A stretch of 64,000 nucleotides of DNA from Aequorivita sinensis (GCF_006346335.1 NZ_VDMC01000011.1:17630-81629); one strand, 5' to 3'. Positions 17,536-26,681 are shown, counted from the stretch's first letter. The notes: a model not told the origin generated them from the letters alone. Program-made: numbers and translations.

Positions 17536-17868
17536 GATAGTTGTATTTAAGTTGCTCCTACTCTATTTGTAAGGATTTTCAGATTACTCCCTTTTAATTT
17601 TTTACTAACATTTTTAAAATGATTTTTAAAAATTATTGACCTGTCTAAACAAATACAATTTAAATAGAGGAGAAAATCATTGAATAAAAGAAGAAATCAA
17701 TATTAAATTAGTAAAAAATACTACTTGTTTTCGCGGTATTAGCTCTTCTTATTAAAACCAAAGGTTATGTTTATAAAAGAAATTAAAAAGAGACACTTTA
17801 TAATCGGTCGTAATGAACTGATTATCCGTATATACAAGTTGATAATCAGTGTTTTAACAGAAAAAAAA
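17536..17868. other. Intergenic region between permease and curlin genes
   Basis: This is about 330 bp of AT-rich DNA upstream of the curlin-like gene and downstream of the permease gene. It must hold the curlin promoter, but I find no exact TAnnTTTG motif and no clear hairpin or open frame. Nothing further can be supported. Confidence 0.4.
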
Positions 17869-19104
17869 CTACTCAAACCGAATAGCCTTCACAGGAGATA
17901 TTTTTGAAATAATAAATGAAGGAATTAAAAGCATTATTAAACACAGTAGAAAAGTACCTGCATTTAAAATAAGAATATAGTCTAAGCTTAAATAAACGGG
18001 AGCTTCGTTTACGTAATAAGTATCCGGGTTTAATTTGAAGATTTTACCGTACTTCTGAATTAGCAGTAAGCCAATTCCTATCACATTTCCCCAGAAAAGA
18101 CCAACCCCTATTAAATACATCGCGTTGTAAAGAAAAACTTTCCTAACACTCCAATCGCTGCTACCCAGCGCTTTTAGAATTCCTATCATTTGGGTGCGTT
18201 CTAATATCAAGACCAATAAAGCTGTTATCATATTAATGCCCGCCACCAATATCATAATCCCGATAATCATAATAATATTAAAGTCGAAAAGATCAAGCCA
18301 TTCAAAAATAGAGGCGTATTTCTGACGGATAGTCTGTGTGTCTAGCGTGCTACTGGTTTCATTATAAACCTCGTTTCCGATAGGAACTATATTATCAAAA
18401 TCGTTTACAAATACTTCGAAAGCGCCAATTTGGTCATCTTCCCATTTATTCAAACGTTGTATGTGACGAATATCTGTTATAATAAACTGTTCATCAAACT
18501 GCTGAAAGCCGCTGTTGTAAATTCCAACAATATCGAAACCACGACTCCGTGGCGTTTTTGAAACCTCATCGTTTAAGAAAAAAGTGGTCACTTTATCACC
18601 CAACTTCAATTGAAGCCGATTTGCCAAATATTCCGAAATTAAAATATCTTCATTCAAATCACCTTTAAAATCGGGTAAATTCCCTTCAACCAAAAAATCT
18701 TCGAAAGCACTCCAATCGTAATCGCTGCCAACACCTTTTACCACGACCCCCTCAAAATCATTTTCGGTACGTATTACGCCACCTTTTGAAGCCGTAACCT
18801 GCACGTGTTTTATTCCTTCAATAGTTTTAAATGTGGGATAAAAATCTTGGTTTTTGGAAATGGGATTCTGCGAATCGTTGGAAAAATTGGTGTCAAAATT
18901 CGTAATAATTATATCGCCGTTAAATGCAGAAACCTTTTCGCGGATTTTCTTTTGAAGTCCAACGCCCGTGGCGATTGAAACGAGCATCATAATAATCCCG
19001 ATGGCGATTGCAGTGATTGCAATTTTTATAATCGGTGCCGAAATACTACTTTTATAGTCCTTGGAAGCAATGATGCGCCGGGCGATGAAAAATTCGAAAT
19101 TCAC
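17869..19104 (-). CDS. FtsX-like ABC transporter permease (LolC/LolE type)
   Basis: This 411-residue protein has four predicted membrane helices: about 26-46 near the N-terminus and three at about 275-300, 320-345 and 370-395. They are separated by a large periplasmic MacB-PCD-like domain, the LolCE/FtsX layout. The start IARRIIASKDYKSSISAPII is typical of flavobacterial members. In LolCDE such proteins extract lipoproteins from the inner membrane for outer-membrane delivery. It uses a GTG start. The cognate ATPase is not adjacent. Its first 52 codons and upstream DNA are duplicated 2.2 kb away (21130-21324). Confidence 0.88.
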   Translation of the reverse strand: MNFEFFIARRIIASKDYKSSISAPIIKIAITAIAIGIIMMLVSIATGVGLQKKIREKVSAFNGDIIITNFDTNFSNDSQNPISKNQDFYPTFKTIEGIKHVQVTASKGGVIRTENDFEGVVVKGVGSDYDWSAFEDFLVEGNLPDFKGDLNEDILISEYLANRLQLKLGDKVTTFFLNDEVSKTPRSRGFDIVGIYNSGFQQFDEQFIITDIRHIQRLNKWEDDQIGAFEVFVNDFDNIVPIGNEVYNETSSTLDTQTIRQKYASIFEWLDLFDFNIIMIIGIMILVAGINMITALLVLILERTQMIGILKALGSSDWSVRKVFLYNAMYLIGVGLFWGNVIGIGLLLIQKYGKIFKLNPDTYYVNEAPVYLSLDYILILNAGTFLLCLIMLLIPSFIISKISPVKAIRFE

Positions 19105-19145
19105 GGAAGTTTTTTGGGCTTAACTTTTTTCAAAAATACGGTTTT
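18951..19145. repeat. 195-bp direct repeat, copy 1 (permease 5' end plus remnant of DUF1343 start)
   Basis: This segment aligns without gaps to 21130-21324 (offset 2179). It holds the intact first 52 codons of the permease gene. On the plus strand it also holds a decayed start of the DUF1343 gene: TTGGGCTTAACTTTTTTC, reading MGLTFFKNTVFFDNLIV before a stop. About 16 substitutions fall in the shared permease codons, mostly at third positions. The ends of the two copies show that the permease and DUF1343 genes were once divergent neighbours. Confidence 0.85.
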
Positions 19146-19265
19146 CTTTGACAATCTTATAGTTTAATTTTACAAGTTCATACTATGAGCATTACATAGT
19201 TTTTTTTAAAAGAAGCTTCTCCGCAAAGTATTGAAATATGAAAGATGGGGATATAATTTATTGCA

Positions 19266-19300
19266 AAAAAAAATCCCAAAGGTTATCAGAAACCTTTGGG
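19266..19300 (-). terminator. Intrinsic terminator of the lipoprotein/C10 peptidase pair
   Basis: A perfect 10-bp stem (CCCAAAGGTT with AACCTTTGGG, loop ATCAGA) is followed on the minus strand by a run of about nine T residues. It lies 35 bp after the lipoprotein stop codon. Confidence 0.85.
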
Positions 19301-19334
19301 GTCTTTAATATACTGCTTAAGCTTAGATAGGAAT

Positions 19335-19817
19335 TTATTTAATAATTGTGAAAAAACCTTTCTCTCCATTTTGTCCGTCCCATTTCAACTCTCCATTAAA
19401 CCAAACTTTCTGAACCCTTGGTTGATTATTATAAGTCCTGTCATATTCTGCTTGCAACGTATCGGTTTCATTTTCATTCCATTCAACATATGTTATTGGT
19501 AGCTCTTCCGTTTCGACACTGTTTTGAAATATTCTTATTCTATACTCATTTTCATTTTGATAAATTAAAAAATTTCGAGGATAATCCATATTTGGATCAA
19601 AAATTTCCTGCTTTTCTCCATTTACTAAGTAGTAAATTTTAATTTCGTCGGCTCTATAGGCATTCTGATTATTTGGGTTTAGCATATCTATTCCACTGTG
19701 GTCTTTCAAGGAAATCTCTACAGCCGTATCAAAAAAAACAGCCACCTTTTCGGTCTCATTGTCTTTACTACATGCCGTTAAAAAGGTTAACACTATTAAA
19801 GTTACAATTGCTTTCAT
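19335..19817 (-). CDS. Hypothetical lipoprotein next to a C10 peptidase (possible inhibitor)
   Basis: This 160-residue protein has a lipoprotein signal (IVTLIVLTFLTACSKDNETE; lipobox Cys near residue 16). A beta-rich body follows with no family I recognise. It lies 4 bp after the C10 peptidase stop, in the same transcript and ending at the terminator. In streptococci and Bacteroides fragilis, C10 peptidase genes are followed by a small inhibitor gene. Position and size suggest the same role here, but no sequence similarity to Spi or staphostatin can be claimed by eye. Confidence 0.65.
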   Translation of the reverse strand: MKAIVTLIVLTFLTACSKDNETEKVAVFFDTAVEISLKDHSGIDMLNPNNQNAYRADEIKIYYLVNGEKQEIFDPNMDYPRNFLIYQNENEYRIRIFQNSVETEELPITYVEWNENETDTLQAEYDRTYNNQPRVQKVWFNGELKWDGQNGEKGFFTIIK

Positions 19818-19821
19818 AATT

Positions 19822-20985
19822 TTAAGGTTTTATATTATATATCATTTTTAACTCATTAGTAAAATTATAAGGCCCTGGACTGAAATCATCGAATGAATAC
19901 CAGCCATTATATGTTCCGTTCCACCCCCAATTCATTCTAAATTGCAGATACCAAGCGGCACCACCACCAGGAATACAGATTTTAGTACTTTTAGTTCCTT
20001 CACACACCCACATGTGACCTCCTGTATTTGTGCCACCGGTACTGGAAAGTATAACTGGTCTACTGGATTGCAATTCTTGCTTAACTATATCTTTATTATA
20101 ATTTGCTTGGTTTGCAGTTGAATAACCGAAAGAGTTTTTAAAAATTCCGACAAAATTAAAAGTATTGACTACACTAGTGGCATTACAATTATAAGTAATT
20201 ACTGGAATAGCATTATGAATATCTTTGATAAATAATGCTGTGGTGTTGGTTCCATTTCCTGGAAGCATTGCTGACCAATTATAGTTTGTGGGATACTGAT
20301 GATATTTCATCACTTGTGCAACAGCAATGGGAACACAACCCGCTAAATATCTATTGCATTGACCCGTACAGGAAGAATATGGCATATATGTATTGTAATC
20401 GCAACCCTGCCCCCAAGTTGTATTAATTAAAGGTCCAAATTGATAATTTTCGTTTACGCAACCGTCATCTGGGTCTTCTTTGTTAAAATATACTAAATGA
20501 TCCCATTGGTATTTTATTTCATTTGATTGTACCAAATTGTTTTCTCGAATGTATTCAATATTCTTAGTAACATTTGTTTGCCAATCAATTATACCTAATG
20601 GCTTATCATCTAAATCTACGTCAAAAAAATCACTTTCAGAATAAGCTAAAATAGGTTTAACTCTGTTGTCTGCCGAGAGTAAAAGAAACCCTCCATTTTG
20701 ATAATTTATAACATAGAATGCAGCAACATTCCTTTTGTCATTAATAGGTACAATTTGACTAATTTGGATATTAGCGGAGTTTCCAATTCCCTTTGAACTC
20801 CCTTCAAATAAATTAGGAATAATCTCCGATCCAATTTTTGTAGCTTTTGATTGATCAATGAAATGCTCAATCTGTTGGTATTGCAGGGGCGGCTTATCAT
20901 AAGCTTCCTCCTTTTGACAAGACAATAATGTAAAGATAAAAAGCAATATGAAAGTATATTGCCAGATTCGGGGTTTGATTTTCAT
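19822..20985 (-). CDS. C10 family (streptopain-like) cysteine peptidase lipoprotein
   Basis: The chosen ATG gives a 387-residue lipoprotein (MKIKPRIWQYTFILLF, lipobox LLSC with Cys 23). The longer open frame has no signal and begins in repeat DNA. A propeptide-like region covers about 30-170 (NIQISQIVPINDKRNVAAFY, FLLLSADNRVKPILAYSE), as in SpeB. The catalytic Cys is in LAGCVPIAVAQVMKYHQYP (Cys 217) and the catalytic His in GGHMWVCEG (His 324), followed by WNGTYNGWYSFDDF. Family members are secreted or surface proteases degrading host or prey proteins. It forms a two-gene unit with the downstream lipoprotein, and the unit is flanked by a direct repeat, suggesting acquisition. Confidence 0.88.
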   Translation of the reverse strand: MKIKPRIWQYTFILLFIFTLLSCQKEEAYDKPPLQYQQIEHFIDQSKATKIGSEIIPNLFEGSSKGIGNSANIQISQIVPINDKRNVAAFYVINYQNGGFLLLSADNRVKPILAYSESDFFDVDLDDKPLGIIDWQTNVTKNIEYIRENNLVQSNEIKYQWDHLVYFNKEDPDDGCVNENYQFGPLINTTWGQGCDYNTYMPYSSCTGQCNRYLAGCVPIAVAQVMKYHQYPTNYNWSAMLPGNGTNTTALFIKDIHNAIPVITYNCNATSVVNTFNFVGIFKNSFGYSTANQANYNKDIVKQELQSSRPVILSSTGGTNTGGHMWVCEGTKSTKICIPGGGAAWYLQFRMNWGWNGTYNGWYSFDDFSPGPYNFTNELKMIYNIKP

Positions 20986-21129
20986 AATACAAAAATTTAA
21001 AAGGATGGTAGGTAAAATTTTTGTACCGTAAAGTAGGTGCGCACCAGTACATTTACTAATACGGTGTAAATGAAAAAAAAAAAAACGAATTGTAGGAAAT
21101 TTTTTAGTTAAATTTTTAAAACTTATTTT

Positions 21130-21283
21130 TTTGAAGCCTAACGCCCGTAGCAATAGAGATTAACATCATAATAATACCGAGCGCAATTGCAGTAATTGCA
21201 ATTTTTATTATCGGTGCCGAAATACTACTTTTATAGTCCTTGGAAGCAATAATGCGCCGGGCGATGAAAAATTCGAAATTCAC
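21130..21283 (-). pseudogene. Truncated 5' fragment of the FtsX-like permease gene (direct repeat copy 2)
   Basis: The minus strand from 21283 (GTG) encodes about 52 codons nearly identical to the intact permease N-terminus (MNFEFFIARRIIASKDYKSS). It then loses similarity at a short frame ending in a stop codon. The wider repeat runs to 21324 and includes the intact DUF1343 start. Identity is complete for the first ten codons and falls with distance; most changes are synonymous. So both versions evolved as coding sequence before one was cut off. Confidence 0.8.
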
Positions 21284-21292
21284 TATGATTTT

Positions 21293-22570
21293 ATGGGCTT
21301 AACTTTTTTCAAAAATACAGTTTTATTGGTTGTTTTGACTATTTTTTCCTGCGGAAGTTCTACAGAGAAGAAAGAAGAAAGAGGAAAGAAAAAAGAGGGA
21401 CTAGAAACAGAACTCAAGACTCAAGACGGACAAATCATCGTTGGTGCGGAGCAATTTCAGCTTTATTCTGAAATTTTGAAAGGTAAAAACGTGGGCGTGG
21501 TTGCAAATCAGACTTCTATTGTTCACGAAAAAACAAATCCCGCAGAGATTACCGGAAATATAAGTTATCTTGTTTTAAACACCCATTTAGTAGATTTTTT
21601 AATTTCGAAAAAAGTCTCTGTAAAAAAAGTTTTTGCACCAGAGCACGGTTTCCGAGGTACTGCAGATGCCGGCGAACACGTGAAGGATGGCGTGGATTCT
21701 AAAACTGGCGTTCCTTTAATTTCACTTTACGGCAGCAATAAAAAACCTTCGCAGGAACAATTAAAAGGAATTGACGTTGTGGTTTTTGATATACAAGATG
21801 TAGGCGCGCGGTTCTACACCTACATTTCTACGCTACATTATGTAATGGAAGCTTGCGCGGAGTTAGGAATTCCAGTAATCGTTCTCGACCGCCCAAATCC
21901 TAATGGACATTTTATTGACGGCCCAATCTTAGAAGCGGAAAATCAAAGTTTTGTAGGGATGCACCCAACTCCTATTGTACATGGAATGACAATAGCCGAA
22001 TACGCAAAAATGATAAATGGGGAGGGCTGGTTAAAAAACAGTATAAAATGTGAATTGAGTGTGGTAACTATGAAAAATTACAATCATAAAATGGAGTATT
22101 CACTTCCTATAAAACCTTCACCAAACTTACCGAATGCTCAGTCCATAAACCTCTACCCTAGTCTTTGTTTTTTTGAAGGTACATTTATAAATGCTGGTCG
22201 CGGTACCGATATGCAATTTCAAGTATTTGGAGCGCCGAGCTTACCTGCTTCAAAATATAATTTCACATATACTCCACAATCTAATGAAGGGGCAAAAAAT
22301 CCAAAATTTAAAGGAGAACTTTGTTACGGGAAAGACTTACGAAATGAGCCTAAACTTGAAAAAATCAACTTAGAGTGGTTGATTGATGCCTACAATGCCA
22401 ATGGCCGAAAGAAAGATTTTTTTAATTCATTTTTCGTAAAACTAGCAGGTACTAAAAAACTACAACAACAAATTGAACAAGGTCTTACTGCCGAAGAAAT
22501 TCGAGCAACTTGGAAGGAAGGACTTAATGAATTTGGAAAAGTAAGAGAGAAGTATTTGTTGTATAAATAA
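21293..22570 (+). CDS. DUF1343 lipoprotein, probable exo-beta-N-acetylmuramidase (NamZ-like)
   Basis: This 425-residue protein has a lipoprotein signal (FFKNTVLLVVLTIFSCGSST, Cys about 20) and a charged linker. The DUF1343 domain follows: GKNVGVVANQTSIV, KVFAPEHGFRGTADAGE, VVFDIQDVGARFYTYIST and DRPNPNGHFIDGP. Characterised members (Bacillus subtilis NamZ, Tannerella forsythia) release MurNAc from the ends of peptidoglycan chains, so a role in cell-wall recycling or scavenging is likely. It is the first plus-strand protein gene in the window. Its 5' end and the divergent permease start form the repeat copied at 18951-19145. Confidence 0.85.
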   Translation: MGLTFFKNTVLLVVLTIFSCGSSTEKKEERGKKKEGLETELKTQDGQIIVGAEQFQLYSEILKGKNVGVVANQTSIVHEKTNPAEITGNISYLVLNTHLVDFLISKKVSVKKVFAPEHGFRGTADAGEHVKDGVDSKTGVPLISLYGSNKKPSQEQLKGIDVVVFDIQDVGARFYTYISTLHYVMEACAELGIPVIVLDRPNPNGHFIDGPILEAENQSFVGMHPTPIVHGMTIAEYAKMINGEGWLKNSIKCELSVVTMKNYNHKMEYSLPIKPSPNLPNAQSINLYPSLCFFEGTFINAGRGTDMQFQVFGAPSLPASKYNFTYTPQSNEGAKNPKFKGELCYGKDLRNEPKLEKINLEWLIDAYNANGRKKDFFNSFFVKLAGTKKLQQQIEQGLTAEEIRATWKEGLNEFGKVREKYLLYK

Positions 22571-22654
22571 TTTCATTTCGACTCCGATCAATGACCCTAT
22601 TCAATCTCCGTTAAAAGGCCGGTTTTGGTGGTTGAGCGAAGTCGAAGCCACTAT

Positions 22655-23149
22655 TTACTTAGGCAAGCGTTTCTTCATTTCCTCTACAATATTAAAAGCT
22701 GCTGGACAGATAGCTACGTTTTTCATTGTTAAGTTAGAAATCTGCTGAAACTTTTTTCTATCGGTATGTGGAAATTCGCGACAGGCTTTTGGGCGTACAT
22801 CGTAGATGCTACAGTAATTATCCGCACCTAAAAAGGTACAAGGAACACTTTGCAGTACGTAATCTTTATCTTCATCAATCCGCAAGTAGGTTTCAATAAA
22901 CTGTTGCGGTTTCATTCTAAAATGCTTAGAAATACGCTCGATATCTTTATCGGTGAAAAGCGGCCCTGTGGTTTTACAGCAATTGGCACAAGTAAGACAA
23001 TCTGTTCGTTCAAACTCTTCCTCGTGTAGCGCTTGCATCAAAGTATCGAGATGCTTGGGTGGCTTCTTTTTTAGTTTGGCAAAAAACTTTTTGTTTTCGG
23101 CTTCGGCTTCCTTTGCTTTTTGTGGAAGTTGACTTAGAATGTTCTTCAT
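22655..23149 (-). CDS. YkgJ-type cysteine cluster protein
   Basis: This 164-residue protein has the CxxCxxCC-type cluster (DCLTCANCCKTTGPLF, about 54-69) and a second group (VPCTFLGADNYCSIYDVRPK ACREFP). Together they typically bind zinc or an iron-sulfur cluster. The N-terminal 45 residues are a charged helix (QKAKEAEAENKKFFAKLKKK). The biochemical role of the family is unsettled. It stands alone between the convergent DUF1343 gene and the amidohydrolase gene. The stop is about 85 bp from the DUF1343 stop; a diverged copy of the short dispersed repeat lies in that gap. Confidence 0.88.
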   Translation of the reverse strand: MKNILSQLPQKAKEAEAENKKFFAKLKKKPPKHLDTLMQALHEEEFERTDCLTCANCCKTTGPLFTDKDIERISKHFRMKPQQFIETYLRIDEDKDYVLQSVPCTFLGADNYCSIYDVRPKACREFPHTDRKKFQQISNLTMKNVAICPAAFNIVEEMKKRLPK

Positions 23150-23158
23150 TTCAATTTT

Positions 23159-23188
23159 ACTTTGCGCTCTTTGCGCCTCTGCGGTGCA
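23159..23188. repeat. Short dispersed TTTGCG-type intergenic repeat
   Basis: The segment ACTTTGCGCTCTTTGCGCCT continues CTGCGGTG. It resembles CTTTGCGTCCTTGGCGTCTC plus GGCGGT at 26684-26708 and its inverted partner at 26715-26744. Each lies between genes. These look like copies of one small repeat family of Bacteroidota intergenic DNA. Confidence 0.5.
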
Positions 23189-23209
23189 TTCTTACCACAT
23201 AGTCTTTAT

Positions 23210-24847
23210 TTATTCAGCTTCGTAAACCAATTCGCCATTAATAAAAGTTGCAACCACCTTAGTGTTTGGTAATTCTTTTTCATCAACAGTCATAATGTCT
23301 TTGTCTAGTATCGTAAAGTCAGCAAACTTACCTACCTCTATACTTCCTTTTTCATCTTCTTCAAAATTTGCAAAAGCTGCCCAAATAGTCATTCCTTTTA
23401 ACGCTTCCTCACGTGTTAACGCATCTTTCATTTGGAAACCCTCTTCAGGAAAGTGTTCTAAATCTTTTCTCGCTACTGCCGAATAGAATGTATACATCGG
23501 ATTTACGTGTTCAACAGGAAAATCGGTACCTAATGCAATACTTCCAGCCTTGTCTAACAAACCCTTGTAAGCATAAGCCCCTTGCATTCGCTCTGCTCCT
23601 ATCCTATCTTCTGCCCAATACATATCGCTGGTACAATGTGTTGGCTGTACAGAAGGAAGTACATTATTATGGTCGTTGAAATATTCAAAGTCTTCCATCG
23701 AAATAATCTGAGCGTGTTCTACCCTCCAACGCTTATCATTTTTACCAGTTAATGCCTCTTTGTAGGCACGTAAAACAGCAATATTTGCCGAATCACCGAT
23801 TGCATGTGAATTCATTTGAAACTCTGAATTAGCCAACTTGGTTGCAATAGAGTTTAACTGTTCAGAAGAAGTCATCATTGCTCCGTAATGGCCCGGCATA
23901 TCACTATAAGGCTCACGCATTGCAGCTCCTCTTGAACCTAATGCTCCATCGGAATAGATTTTAAACGAACGCACATTTAGCCTGTCGGTTTTATAGGTCC
24001 CCTTATCTAAATAATAATCTAAATTCTCTGGACTATTACTCACCATTGCATACATTCTAAGCTTAAATTTTCCTTGCTTTTGAAGTGTATCAATCAATTC
24101 AATAATATTTCTATCTAAGCCTGCGTCGTCTACAGTAGTTAGCCCATATTTTAAAGCTTCTTTTTCTGCATCTAAAAGCGCTTCAATGGAAACTTCTTTT
24201 GTTATTTCTGGGTACGTTTTAAAAACCAATTCCATAGGGCTATCCACTAACACCCCTGTTGGCTGGCCATTTTCTAAAATAACTTCCCCACCTGGCATTT
24301 TAGTTTTTGCTGTAATTCCAGCCAATTTCAATGCTTTAGAGTTTACTAAAAGGGCGTGACCATCAATTCGTCGTAATGCCACAGGAGTATCTGGGAAAAG
24401 TGAATCTAATTTTTCCTTAGTTGGAAAGTTTTTGTCCTCCCAATCATTTTGATCCCATCCGCGTCCAATGATGTAATCTACTTTCTGCTCCAATTGGAAT
24501 GTAACAACTCGTTCCAACACCTCATCATAACTCTTAGTTCCAATTAAATCTACTCTTTGTAAGCCTAAACCTAGACCATATAAATGTGCGTGTGCATCGA
24601 TTAACCCAGGAACAATAGTATTGTTTTTTGCATCGTAGGTTTCCTTGATTTTATATTTTAATTCTAGTTCAGGCTTTAGGCCTATCTCTAAGATTTTCCC
24701 ATCCTTTACAACTAGCGCGTTCGCCACACTAAAATCTTTATCTACTGTGTAAATTGTCGCATTTTTAATGAGTAAATCGGCAGGGATTTTCTCAGGCGCA
24801 CAGGAAAAAATTGAGACGGTAAGTAAAAGAAGTAATAGTTTTTTCAT
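23210..24847 (-). CDS. Amidohydrolase family lipoprotein (YtcJ/Nfd A-like)
   Basis: The chosen ATG (MKKLLLLLLTVSIFSCAPEK) gives 545 residues and a lipoprotein signal; an ATG 14 codons upstream would spoil it. The metal-dependent hydrolase fold is clear: VPGLIDAHAHLYGLGLGLQR (metal HxH, about 87-89), RRIDGHALLVNS, MNSHAIGDSA, WRVEHAQII, and SIALGTDFPVEHVNP with the active-site Asp. It belongs to the amidohydrolase_3 group, which includes exoenzyme-regulatory and formamide-type hydrolases. The substrate is unknown. As a lipoprotein it acts in the periplasm or at the outer membrane. A terminator (24883-24909) separates it from the barrel gene upstream. Confidence 0.88.
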   Translation of the reverse strand: MKKLLLLLLTVSIFSCAPEKIPADLLIKNATIYTVDKDFSVANALVVKDGKILEIGLKPELELKYKIKETYDAKNNTIVPGLIDAHAHLYGLGLGLQRVDLIGTKSYDEVLERVVTFQLEQKVDYIIGRGWDQNDWEDKNFPTKEKLDSLFPDTPVALRRIDGHALLVNSKALKLAGITAKTKMPGGEVILENGQPTGVLVDSPMELVFKTYPEITKEVSIEALLDAEKEALKYGLTTVDDAGLDRNIIELIDTLQKQGKFKLRMYAMVSNSPENLDYYLDKGTYKTDRLNVRSFKIYSDGALGSRGAAMREPYSDMPGHYGAMMTSSEQLNSIATKLANSEFQMNSHAIGDSANIAVLRAYKEALTGKNDKRWRVEHAQIISMEDFEYFNDHNNVLPSVQPTHCTSDMYWAEDRIGAERMQGAYAYKGLLDKAGSIALGTDFPVEHVNPMYTFYSAVARKDLEHFPEEGFQMKDALTREEALKGMTIWAAFANFEEDEKGSIEVGKFADFTILDKDIMTVDEKELPNTKVVATFINGELVYEAE

Positions 24848-24882
24848 CGGAATGAAGTGTTTTAGTAAAGCTGTAAAAATAG

Positions 24883-24909
24883 AAAACATCCGCCAAAGAC
24901 GGATGTTTT
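24883..24909 (-). terminator. Intrinsic terminator after the barrel gene
   Basis: A perfect 10-bp stem (AAAACATCCG with CGGATGTTTT, loop CCAAAGA) is followed on the minus strand by CTATTTTT. It lies 23 bp downstream of the beta-barrel protein stop codon. Confidence 0.75.
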
Positions 24910-24931
24910 CAAAGTGTTATTTTAAAAGTGA

Positions 24932-26647
24932 TTACCAATCAAATTTATACGTAACTCCAGCTAGGCCTTGAATTCCTTGAACTGGATAATTCATCCACTT
25001 TTTATAGTTGTCGCCAAATAAATTGCTTCCTTTTACAAAGGCTGAAAGCCTATCTGTAAATCTGTAGCCAAAACTAAGGTTAGCATCAACAAATCCGTCT
25101 AAGGTAATTTCCTCTCCTATGAATCCGGCGTTTGATATATCCTTGCGCTCTCCAACATAAAATAAGGATGCACTACCATACAGTTTTTCAGTAATATTAA
25201 AATTAGAGAATACAGAAGCTTTTAAACTTGGTAAATTCCATGCTTCACTTTGCACATCGGTACTATAGCTGTAGTAGTTAGCATTAACCCCAACAGAAAA
25301 TTGTCCTGAAACATCAACCTTAACCTCTCCAAAAAACGCTAATGTATTTATATCGTCGTAAACTACATTAAATGAATTTCCATAATGATATCCTTCATTT
25401 TGTGAAGTAGTAAAGTTTATATCGTTTGATTGAAATAAAGCACTGTTTTCATCTTTACCATAAGATACTCTCGCGTTGTAAGCGAAAGCATTAGAAAGCT
25501 TTCCTTTAATCCCTCCAAATGCTTCATATAATTTTTTAGTAGGTGCAATATTTAAGGTTGGGGAAACAAATGGATTTTCCTCTTTAAAATCATAATAGGT
25601 ATTCTGCTTAATTCCACCCTCTGCACCACCATATGCAATTACAGTTTCGTCAAGCAATCTATACGAAACATTCACTTTTGGATAAAGTGAAAAGTTGGTG
25701 TCGCTATTTTCAGTGTCTAAACTCACATACCCTGCAACCCCCAAAGAAACACTAAGATCGTTATTTACAAAGTTGATAGATGGCGCCAGTCCTACATTTA
25801 AATAACTGTACTTTATATCGGTTGAGCCTGAATAATCTTTATCAAAACTCCCCACCAAATAATCTAAATCCCCATCAAGTTTGAAGGTTACATTTTCTAA
25901 AGGAAAAGAGAATTCTGGTTTCAACTTAGCATTTAGCTCAGAAGAAGAAAACGAATCTCCGGTATAACGTATAGAAGCCGCTGCTTTATCAAAAAACGAA
26001 TCGTCTAAAGCAATGCTACCTCCCACATATCCGCTTAAATAGTTTTGTTTCGTATCAATTCTAGCAAGGTCTTCATCTGAATAATATCCTTTTGGAACTC
26101 CATACCAGTTGAATAATTGATGTTCTACTCCTGCATCTAATCTATAGGTAACATCCCTTTGCCTACTTGTGTAGTTTGCGTCAAGGCTAGTGTCGTAATA
26201 GTGGTTGTCTAGTTTCACACCTTTTATATCGCCTTGTGAAGAATTGTGTCTGAAAAAGAAACCAGCATTATCTGTACGGCTTATTTCGAAATTACTGTAT
26301 AATTCCCCTAAAATTGAAGTGTAATTCCCAAAACCTAAGGTGGCATAATTATCATACAACTTAACAGGTTTCGCTTTTTCTACATTTGTAGCTTTTCCTT
26401 TTGCAGGAGTGAATGTTGATGCTACAGGAACAGAAAATATACTATACTTCACATCTTTTTTAGCGGTTGAAACCGAATCGTTTAAGGACGGGGTTTCCTT
26501 TACTTTAAAAGCATCTGAAATAGTTGGAGTATATGGTTTTACAATATTTACCACTTCAGGATCTAATTCCTTTTCCTGTGCATTTGCAGAAAAATGAAAA
26601 AGAAATAATGCTGGGATTGAAAATAAAACTATTTGTTTTATGGACAT
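24932..26647 (-). CDS. TonB-dependent-receptor-like outer-membrane beta-barrel protein
   Basis: This 571-residue protein has a signal peptide (IVLFSIPALFLFHFSANAQE). A periplasmic stretch follows (VVNIVKPYTPTISDAFKVKE), then a barrel of alternating strands from about residue 95 (YATLGFGNYTSILGELYSNF). The end, FKGSNLFGDNYKKWMNYPVQ followed by a final aromatic strand (KFDW), matches the C-terminus of TonB-dependent receptors. The plug domain is missing, so it is barrel-only. It lies 101 bp after the TPR protein gene, on the same strand. The barrel/TPR pairing is common in flavobacteria, and the two probably work together in the envelope; the cargo is unknown. Confidence 0.85.
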   Translation of the reverse strand: MSIKQIVLFSIPALFLFHFSANAQEKELDPEVVNIVKPYTPTISDAFKVKETPSLNDSVSTAKKDVKYSIFSVPVASTFTPAKGKATNVEKAKPVKLYDNYATLGFGNYTSILGELYSNFEISRTDNAGFFFRHNSSQGDIKGVKLDNHYYDTSLDANYTSRQRDVTYRLDAGVEHQLFNWYGVPKGYYSDEDLARIDTKQNYLSGYVGGSIALDDSFFDKAAASIRYTGDSFSSSELNAKLKPEFSFPLENVTFKLDGDLDYLVGSFDKDYSGSTDIKYSYLNVGLAPSINFVNNDLSVSLGVAGYVSLDTENSDTNFSLYPKVNVSYRLLDETVIAYGGAEGGIKQNTYYDFKEENPFVSPTLNIAPTKKLYEAFGGIKGKLSNAFAYNARVSYGKDENSALFQSNDINFTTSQNEGYHYGNSFNVVYDDINTLAFFGEVKVDVSGQFSVGVNANYYSYSTDVQSEAWNLPSLKASVFSNFNITEKLYGSASLFYVGERKDISNAGFIGEEITLDGFVDANLSFGYRFTDRLSAFVKGSNLFGDNYKKWMNYPVQGIQGLAGVTYKFDW

Positions 26648-26681
26648 ATTTTCAAAAATTTATATTTATTGTTTTAATGAT

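Noticed and set aside
20986..21153. N-terminal extension of the C10 peptidase
   Set aside because: The added residues come from poly-A and repeat DNA; the internal ATG gives a clean lipoprotein signal.
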